Source of the DNA: Nocardia asteroides
Lineage (GTDB): Bacteria; Actinomycetota; Actinomycetes; Mycobacteriales; Mycobacteriaceae
Direction: 5' to 3'
Assembly (NCBI RefSeq): GCF_021183625.1
Contig: NZ_CP089214.1
Span: 4,836,001-4,900,000, forward strand
Length of the DNA: 64,000 nucleotides
Part shown: positions 58,373 to 64,000 of the stretch, in pieces
How the letters are laid out: every line of letters starts with the position of its first letter
How positions within the stretch are numbered: position 1 is the stretch's first letter
The notes under the pieces: generated by a model
Database searches by the model: none
Seen by the model: the letters and a program-made list of their open reading frames with translations, nothing else
What the model was told of the DNA's origin: nothing
Position numbers and translations under genes: made by a program

Positions 58373-59835
58373 AACCCGCGGACGAGGGCGTAGAGCTCGG
58401 CCACCCAGAAGACCAGCGGCAGCACCGCGGCGACGAAGGCGTACTCCAGCAGCTCCACCGCGCGGCGCATGGGCGGCGTCGCCGTCTGGTTCGGCACCAC
58501 CATGCCGAGGACCAGCGCCGCGACCAGCAGCAGCATGGCCGCGCCGAAGACGACCAGCGGCTGCTCCATCTCGATCGCCATCCCGACCAGCATGGCGAGC
58601 GCGATGCCCGCCCCGCCCGCGATCAGCACCACCGCCTGCTCGGCACCGGCGTAGGTGCGGCTGCGGAAGGCCAGCACCACCGCGCAGACCAGCGCGAGCG
58701 CGATCCCCTGCCAGTACGGCGTCTCCGCCTCCGGATCGGCCGCCGCCAGCGCCCCGGCCACGGTGACCAGCGTGGTCGCGGTGACCAGCCCGGCCAGGTA
58801 CCTCCGTGCCCGCTCCGACTTGGCGCGCAGCACCTCCATGCTCGGCAGCGCGCGGTGGTCGTCCGGGTCGTCCTCGGTCGGGTCGATCGGGGTGCCCGGC
58901 GACGGCACCGGCGGCAGCGGCAGCTTGGCGAGCAGCATGGAGACCCGCGGCGCCAGCGAGAGCCCGCCGAGCGCGGCCGCGGCGAGCACCGCCCCGATCG
59001 CCCGCACCGGGTGCTCGGTGAGCAGCCCGACCAGGGCCGCGGGCGCTGTGAAGACCGCGAGCGTCGCCGCCCCGATGAACAGCCCGAGCCCGACCCCGGT
59101 GACCCGCCATGCCAGCACCGCGGTCGCCCCGAGCAGCACCGAGCCGAGCAGGATGTGCGCCCAGCCGTAGTGGTCGGGAACGTAGAGCATGCCCGCGCTG
59201 AACGCGGGCGGCAGCGCGCAGCCCGCGAGCACCAGCGAGGCCGAGGTGTCGCCGTACATCCGGCTCAGCACCATGCCCGCCACCACCAGCAGGATCGCCA
59301 CCACCAGCGCGATCGAGCCGCTCACCCAGACCGGCATGGCCTCCGGCGCGAGCAGCAGCCCGAGGCAGCCGACCAGCATGGTCAGCGCCGCGAGCACCGC
59401 GCCGGTGAGCCGGGCGCTGTGCGGGGTCCAGCCGCGGAAGTGGTTCGCGTCGGCGATCGCGACGTTGTACATGATGTCGTCGAAGAGCGGGGTCGGCGCG
59501 GTCTGCGAGGCGCTCTCCAGCATGAGCAGCTCGCCGTCGCGGACGCCGTGCTCGCCGAGGCTCAGCGAGTTGGAGAAGGGCGGGTGGCCGATCCGGGCCA
59601 GCACCCACTCGGCCGGCTCGAAGCGCTCGCCCTCGTTGTCGAACTCGTTGCTGCGGCTGTGCTGGGCGACCATGTCGACCACGCTCGGGATGACCAGCGC
59701 CACCGGGACATCCACCGGAATCGCCATGTCGACCTGGGTGTGCTTGGCCAGGATGGTGACCCGCGCGAGATCGGGCGCGCGCACGATGCCGCGCGAGGAG
59801 TCCTCGTCGATGTGTCCGAGCCGCGCGTACGTCAC
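58369..59835 (-). CDS. eccD: ESX-4-type membrane component EccD
   Basis: 488 residues from GTG 59835, with GGGGGA about five bases upstream; the frame is open to 59934. The N-terminal ubiquitin-like domain (RVTILAKHTQVDMAIPVDVP) is preceded by a short DEDSSRG segment, and followed by FRGWTPHSARLTG and about eleven transmembrane helices. The loop LPLPPVPSPGTPIDPTEDDP sits between helices 6 and 7, as in the first EccD. It is coupled to mycP by GTGA and divergent from eccC. Confidence 0.9.
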   Translation of the reverse strand: MTYARLGHIDEDSSRGIVRAPDLARVTILAKHTQVDMAIPVDVPVALVIPSVVDMVAQHSRSNEFDNEGERFEPAEWVLARIGHPPFSNSLSLGEHGVRDGELLMLESASQTAPTPLFDDIMYNVAIADANHFRGWTPHSARLTGAVLAALTMLVGCLGLLLAPEAMPVWVSGSIALVVAILLVVAGMVLSRMYGDTSASLVLAGCALPPAFSAGMLYVPDHYGWAHILLGSVLLGATAVLAWRVTGVGLGLFIGAATLAVFTAPAALVGLLTEHPVRAIGAVLAAAALGGLSLAPRVSMLLAKLPLPPVPSPGTPIDPTEDDPDDHRALPSMEVLRAKSERARRYLAGLVTATTLVTVAGALAAADPEAETPYWQGIALALVCAVVLAFRSRTYAGAEQAVVLIAGGAGIALAMLVGMAIEMEQPLVVFGAAMLLLVAALVLGMVVPNQTATPPMRRAVELLEYAFVAAVLPLVFWVAELYALVRGL

Positions 59836-59906
59836 GCTGTCCCCCAACTTCTTATCCACAGGTGTTTCCGCAGGCCATAGGCTGGGGAAGGCCCCCGGGC
59901 AGCAGC

Positions 59907-59951
59907 TTGCGAACCCACCCTCCGCCCAGCACAATGCTGTGCGAACTGTAC
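59907..59951 (+). promoter_or_regulatory. Candidate eccC promoter with nested palindromes and shared ESX-4 motif
   Basis: TTGCGA (59907-59912), 17 bases, then CACAAT (59930-59935) form a possible promoter. The -10 is covered by two overlapping inverted repeats, CAGCA-CAA-TGCTG (59927-59939) and GCACA-ATGC-TGTGC (59929-59942). GCGAACTGTAC follows directly at 59941-59951, identical to the motif before eccB. A regulator competing with polymerase is plausible. Confidence 0.4.
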
Positions 59952-60017
59952 GACATGTCAGCCGTGGCCTCCATACCGAGGCTCTGCCGCGGCGGGCGAA
60001 GATGGGGGACGCAGTCG

Positions 60018-63000
60018 ATGAGCACGGTCAGGTTCCAGCGGCGTGCCCGCCGCGAGATGCCACGAACCCCGGGCGGCGAGGTCACGCTGCAGCCGCCGCC
60101 CGAGATCCCCCGCGTCACACCGGGAAACCTGCTGCTCAAGCTGATGCCGGTGGTCATGGTGATCGGCATGGTCGGCATGATGGCGCTGCTCTTCACGCAG
60201 GGCGGCGGCATCGCGTCGAATCCGATGAGCCTGATGTTCCCGCTCATGATGCTGCTCTCGATGGCGGGCATGTTCGCCGGTCAGGGGGGTGGCAAGGGCC
60301 AGAAGGCGGCCGAGGCCAACGAGGACCGCAAGGACTACCTGCGCTACCTGGACCAGGTGCGCCGGGACGTGAACGACACCGCGGCGCAGCAGCGCTCCGC
60401 CGTGGAGTGGAGCCACCCGGAGCCCGAGCTGGTCTGGATGCTGGCGGGCACCAGCCGCATGTGGGAGCGGCGCGCGGGCGACAAGGACTTCTGCCACGCC
60501 AGGATCGGGCTCGGCGGGCAGCGGCTGGCCACCCGGCTGGTCGCGCCGGAGACCGGCCCGGTGGAGGAGCTGGAGCCGATCGCCGCGGTCTCGCTGCGCC
60601 GCTTCGTCCGGGCCCACTCCACCGTGCCCGACCTGCCCACCGCCATCGCGGTCAAGGGCTTCGCGACCATCGCGCTCGACGGCGACCGCGCCGAGGCCAG
60701 GGACATGACCCGCGCGATGCTGGTGCAGCTGGCCATGTTCCAGGCCCCGGACCAGGTGCTGATCGCCATCGTCGCGGGCCCGGACACCGCCCGCGAGTGG
60801 GAGTGGACCAAGTGGCTCCCGCACACCCAGCACCCGGACGCACAGGACGGCATCGGTACCCAGCGGATGTTCTTCGGCTCGATCCGGGAGGCGACGGCGG
60901 GGCTCCAGCCGCTGCTCGCGAATCGGGTGCGGTACTCGCGCAATCAACCGGCCAATCCGAACATGGTGCACATCGTGCTCGTGGTCGACGGCGGTCTGCT
61001 CGAGGCCGAGGAGGAGCAGCTGCGCGAATCCGGGTACGAGGGCGTCACGCTCATCGACCTGTGCGGCTACGCGCCGCGGCTCGCGGTCTCCCGCGGCATC
61101 AAGATGATCGTGGAGAACGGCGAGTGCACCGGCCGCGGCGCCACCGGAAACCAGGAGCGCTTCGCCCTGATCGACCGGATCAGCGTGCAGCAGGCGCAGC
61201 AGGTCGCGCGCAGGCTGGCGCCGTACCGGGCCGCGACCCAGCGCAGCAGCGACGTCGAGGTGGACGACACCGAGGCCATCTCCACCTGGTCGCAGCTGAT
61301 GAGCCTCGGCGACATCGGCGCCTTCAACCCGGAGCAGGCGTGGCGGCCGCGGTACGGCCGCGAGCGGCTGCGGGTGCCGTTCGGCATCGGCGCCGACGGG
61401 CTGCCGGTCGAGCTGGACATCAAGGAGGCCGCGGAGAACGGCATGGGCCCGCACGGCCTCTGCATCGGTGCCACCGGCTCCGGCAAGTCCGAGTTCCTGC
61501 GCACGCTCGTGCTCAGCCTGCTCGCCACGCACTCGCCGGACCAGCTGAATCTGGTGCTCGTCGACTTCAAGGGCGGCGCCACCTTCCTCGGGCTGGACGG
61601 CGTCCCGCACGTCGCGGCCGTCATCACCAACCTGGAGGAGGAGGCCGATCTCGTCGACCGCATGAAGGACGCCCTGGCCGGCGAGATGAACCGCCGCCAG
61701 GAGGTGCTGCGCGCCGCGGGCAACTTCGTCAACGTCTCCGAGTACGAGAAGGCGCGGGCGGCAGGCGCCGACCTGGACCCGCTGCCCGCGCTCTTCGTCG
61801 TGCTGGACGAGTTCTCCGAGCTGCTCACCCAGCACCCGGACTTCGCCGAGCTCTTCGTGATGATCGGCCGCCTCGGCCGCTCGCTGCACGTGCACCTGCT
61901 GCTCGCCTCGCAGCGGCTGGAGGAGGGCAAGCTCAAGGGGCTGGAGAGCCACCTCTCCTACCGGATCGGGCTGAAGACCTTCTCCGCGAACGAGTCCCGC
62001 CAGGTGCTCGGCGTCCCGGACGCCTACAACCTGCCGAACAACCCAGGCGGCGGCTACCTCAAGGCCGACTCCGGCGAGATCCAGCGGTTCCAGGCCAGCT
62101 ACGTCTCCGGCCCGTACGTCGGCGGCGGCCCGCAGCGCGAGGTCACCCAGGCGGGGGTCGCCGGCGGTGACATCGACGTCACCGCGCGGCAGTTCACCGC
62201 CGCGCACGTCGACTACCGCCCGGTGGACCGGATCCCGCTCCCGGTGCGGCTGAACGCCGATCCGGAGCCGGGTGAGGAGGGCGAGCGCCTCTCCGACCTG
62301 GAGATGCTGGTCTCCCGGATCCAGGGCCACGGCAGGCCCGCGCACGAGATCTGGCTGCCGCCGCTGGACGAGGCGCCGACGCTCGACCAGCTGGTGCCGC
62401 GCTCGATCCTCACCGGCGAGTACTCGGCGGTGGCCTCGCTGCGCGCGCCGGTCGGCATCGTCGACCGCCCCTACGACCAGCGCCGCGACCCGTTCCTGAT
62501 CGACCTCTCCGGCGCCCGCGGCAATGTCGCGGTGGTCGGCGGGCCGCAGTCGGGCAAGTCCACCGCGGTGCGCGCCTTGATCATGGCGCTGGCGCTCACG
62601 CACACCGCCGAGCAGGTGCAGTTCTACTGCCTCGACTTCGGCGGCGGCACGCTCACCGGACTGCAGGGGCTGCCGCACGTCGGCTCGGTCGCGGGCAGGC
62701 TGGACGTGGACAAGGTGCGGCGCACCGTCGCCGAGATGACCACCATCGTCCGGCACCGGGAGCTGCGCTTCCGGCAGCTCGGCATCGAGTCCATGGTCGA
62801 GTACCGGCGGCTGCGCGCGATGGACCCGGCCAGCAGCCCGGCCGCGGCCGGGGCGCACGACGACGCCTTCGGCGACGTCTTCCTCGTCATCGACGGTTTC
62901 GGCTCGGTCCGCCAGGATTTCGAGGCGCTGGAGCAGGTCGTGATGAACCTGGCCGGGCAGGGGCTCTCCTACGGCGTGCACGTGGTGGTCACGCTCTCCC

Positions 63001-64000
63001 GCTGGATGGAGGCGCGGCCCGCGCTCAAGGACCAGATCGGCACCCGCATCGAGCTGCGGCTCGGCGACCCGATGGACTCCGACTTCGGCCGCAAGCTGGC
63101 GGCGCTGGTGCCGCAGGGCAGGCCGGGGCGCGGCATGACGCCGGAGGGGCTGCACATGCTCACCGCACTGCCCCGGATCGACGGCCGCCCGGCCACCGAC
63201 GACCTCGGCCCCGGCGCCGCCGCCGCGGTCGAGCAGATCGCGGCGCGCAACCCGGGCCGCCCCGCGCCGCGGGTGCGCATGCTGCCGGAGCGGTTCGACC
63301 GGGACGACCTGGTCCGCGCGCTGCCCGGCTGGCCGCGCACCCCGGACCAGCTCGGCACCAACCTGCGGATTCCGATCGGGCTCAACGAGTCCGAGCTGGC
63401 TCCGGTCTTCCTCGACTTCGGCGAGCAGCCGCACTTCCTGGTCTTCGGCGACAGCGAGTGTGGCAAGACCAACCTGCTCCGGGTGATCTGCCAGGGCGTC
63501 GTCGAGTCGAACGCGCCGGTGCAGGCCAAGATCATCCTCGGCGACTACCGGCGCAGCATGCTCGGGCTGGTCGACGGCGAGCACCTGGCGGGCTACGCGC
63601 CGTCCGAGGCGATGCTCACCGGCATGTCCGGCGAGCTGGCCAAGATCCTGAAGAGCCGGATGCCGGGCGCGGACGTCACCCAGCAGCAGCTGCGCGACCG
63701 CTCCTGGTGGACCGGGCCGGAGTTGTTCCTCGTGGTGGACGACTACGACCTGGTCGTCACCTCCGCGGGCAGCCCGCTCGCGCCGATCGTCGAGTACCTC
63801 GCGCACGCCAAGGACATCGGCTTCCACCTGGTCCTCGCCCGCAGGGCCGGTGGCGCCTCGCGCTCGCTCTTCGAACCGGTGATCTCGCGGATGAAGGACG
63901 TCGGCACCACCGGGCTGATCATGAGCGGCAACCGGGACGAGGGCCAGCTCTTCGGCACCGTGCGCCCGAGCGAGCAGCCGCCCGGCCGCGGCACGCTCGT
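60018..64000 (+). CDS. eccC: ESX-4-type motor ATPase EccC (3' end outside window)
   Basis: 1,327 residues are visible, from MSTVRFQRRARREMPRTPGG, with GGGGGA eight bases before the ATG. Two transmembrane helices (LLLKLMPVVMVIGMVGMMAL and LMFPLMMLLSMAGMFAG) precede three ATPase domains with Walker A GATGSGKS (about residue 484), GGPQSGKS (839) and GDSECGKT (1143). All three Walker A motifs keep the first glycine, unlike EccC at 35631. The window ends near the expected C-terminus (PPGRGTL), with perhaps ten to thirty residues missing. In M. tuberculosis eccC4 is followed by a secretion-associated gene, esxU, esxT and rplM. Confidence 0.95.
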   Translation, partial: MSTVRFQRRARREMPRTPGGEVTLQPPPEIPRVTPGNLLLKLMPVVMVIGMVGMMALLFTQGGGIASNPMSLMFPLMMLLSMAGMFAGQGGGKGQKAAEANEDRKDYLRYLDQVRRDVNDTAAQQRSAVEWSHPEPELVWMLAGTSRMWERRAGDKDFCHARIGLGGQRLATRLVAPETGPVEELEPIAAVSLRRFVRAHSTVPDLPTAIAVKGFATIALDGDRAEARDMTRAMLVQLAMFQAPDQVLIAIVAGPDTAREWEWTKWLPHTQHPDAQDGIGTQRMFFGSIREATAGLQPLLANRVRYSRNQPANPNMVHIVLVVDGGLLEAEEEQLRESGYEGVTLIDLCGYAPRLAVSRGIKMIVENGECTGRGATGNQERFALIDRISVQQAQQVARRLAPYRAATQRSSDVEVDDTEAISTWSQLMSLGDIGAFNPEQAWRPRYGRERLRVPFGIGADGLPVELDIKEAAENGMGPHGLCIGATGSGKSEFLRTLVLSLLATHSPDQLNLVLVDFKGGATFLGLDGVPHVAAVITNLEEEADLVDRMKDALAGEMNRRQEVLRAAGNFVNVSEYEKARAAGADLDPLPALFVVLDEFSELLTQHPDFAELFVMIGRLGRSLHVHLLLASQRLEEGKLKGLESHLSYRIGLKTFSANESRQVLGVPDAYNLPNNPGGGYLKADSGEIQRFQASYVSGPYVGGGPQREVTQAGVAGGDIDVTARQFTAAHVDYRPVDRIPLPVRLNADPEPGEEGERLSDLEMLVSRIQGHGRPAHEIWLPPLDEAPTLDQLVPRSILTGEYSAVASLRAPVGIVDRPYDQRRDPFLIDLSGARGNVAVVGGPQSGKSTAVRALIMALALTHTAEQVQFYCLDFGGGTLTGLQGLPHVGSVAGRLDVDKVRRTVAEMTTIVRHRELRFRQLGIESMVEYRRLRAMDPASSPAAAGAHDDAFGDVFLVIDGFGSVRQDFEALEQVVMNLAGQGLSYGVHVVVTLSRWMEARPALKDQIGTRIELRLGDPMDSDFGRKLAALVPQGRPGRGMTPEGLHMLTALPRIDGRPATDDLGPGAAAAVEQIAARNPGRPAPRVRMLPERFDRDDLVRALPGWPRTPDQLGTNLRIPIGLNESELAPVFLDFGEQPHFLVFGDSECGKTNLLRVICQGVVESNAPVQAKIILGDYRRSMLGLVDGEHLAGYAPSEAMLTGMSGELAKILKSRMPGADVTQQQLRDRSWWTGPELFLVVDDYDLVVTSAGSPLAPIVEYLAHAKDIGFHLVLARRAGGASRSLFEPVISRMKDVGTTGLIMSGNRDEGQLFGTVRPSEQPPGRGTL

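Noticed and set aside
56966..59608. A single 880-residue minus-strand protein covering mycP and beyond
   Set aside because: The part above 58372 is the shadow of eccD, which has clear transmembrane and ubiquitin-like features in its own frame.
59958..63827. A minus-strand open frame of 1,289 codons opposite eccC
   Set aside because: EccC on the plus strand has clear motifs throughout; the antisense frame is a composition artefact. The same holds for the long minus frame at 36669-39482.

Overview
The window comes from a high-GC actinobacterium of the Mycobacteriales, most likely Nocardia or a close relative. The evidence is two type VII secretion (ESX) loci with the full Ecc/MycP membrane set, PE/PPE-like and Esx proteins, EspG chaperones, very high third-position GC in every real gene, and the order infA-rpmJ-rpsM-rpsK-rpsD-rpoA-rplQ-truA followed by an ESX-4-type locus, as in Mycobacterium tuberculosis.

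Region 1 (2-18888): the 3' part of an enormous multidomain polymorphic-toxin-like reading frame, more than 5,600 residues in the window and open at the left edge. It holds a tandem duplication of about 3.3 kb, a coiled-coil triplicate, an ADP-ribosyltransferase-like domain, two tandem HExxH zincin-like domains and a Pro/Gly-rich repeat. A 76-residue gene with strong coding signature lies out of frame inside it at 7311-7541. The apparent giant is therefore probably a toxin, its small partner (immunity-like) gene and a second toxin joined by chance read-through or recent fusion. Two small downstream genes look like toxin partners.

Region 2 (19032-39710): a complete ESX locus. It holds secreted-protein and chaperone genes (EspB-like, EspG, two YbaB-like, EspC-like, an Ala/Gly-rich protein, PE, PPE, a second EspG, two Esx), then eccE divergent from eccB, eccA, and the operon eccD-mycP-eccC. 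The region 1 proteins are plausible substrates of this apparatus, but that is inferred from position only.

Region 3 (39738-44771): a GNAT acetyltransferase coupled to a GntR/HutC regulator, a DUF4254-type protein, and a large Pro/Gln-rich MinD/ParA-like ATPase resembling EspI.

Region 4 (45045-49712): the ribosomal alpha operon with infA, rpmJ and truA. Several RNA hairpins are visible between its genes, including a nested stem-loop leader before rpsM.

Region 5 (49713-52612): a long inverted repeat, a CsoR-type copper-sensor-like repressor with a candidate operator, an EamA transporter, a methylthioadenosine phosphorylase and an FMN reductase.

Region 6 (52616-64000): an ESX-4-type locus with eccE, eccB, mycP, eccD and eccC (right-truncated), interrupted by a potassium-channel-like gene. 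The strand pattern relative to truA matches M. tuberculosis ESX-4, with eccE as an addition. No gene-free stretch exceeds 300 bases. No tRNA, rRNA, insertion sequence or CRISPR array was seen.
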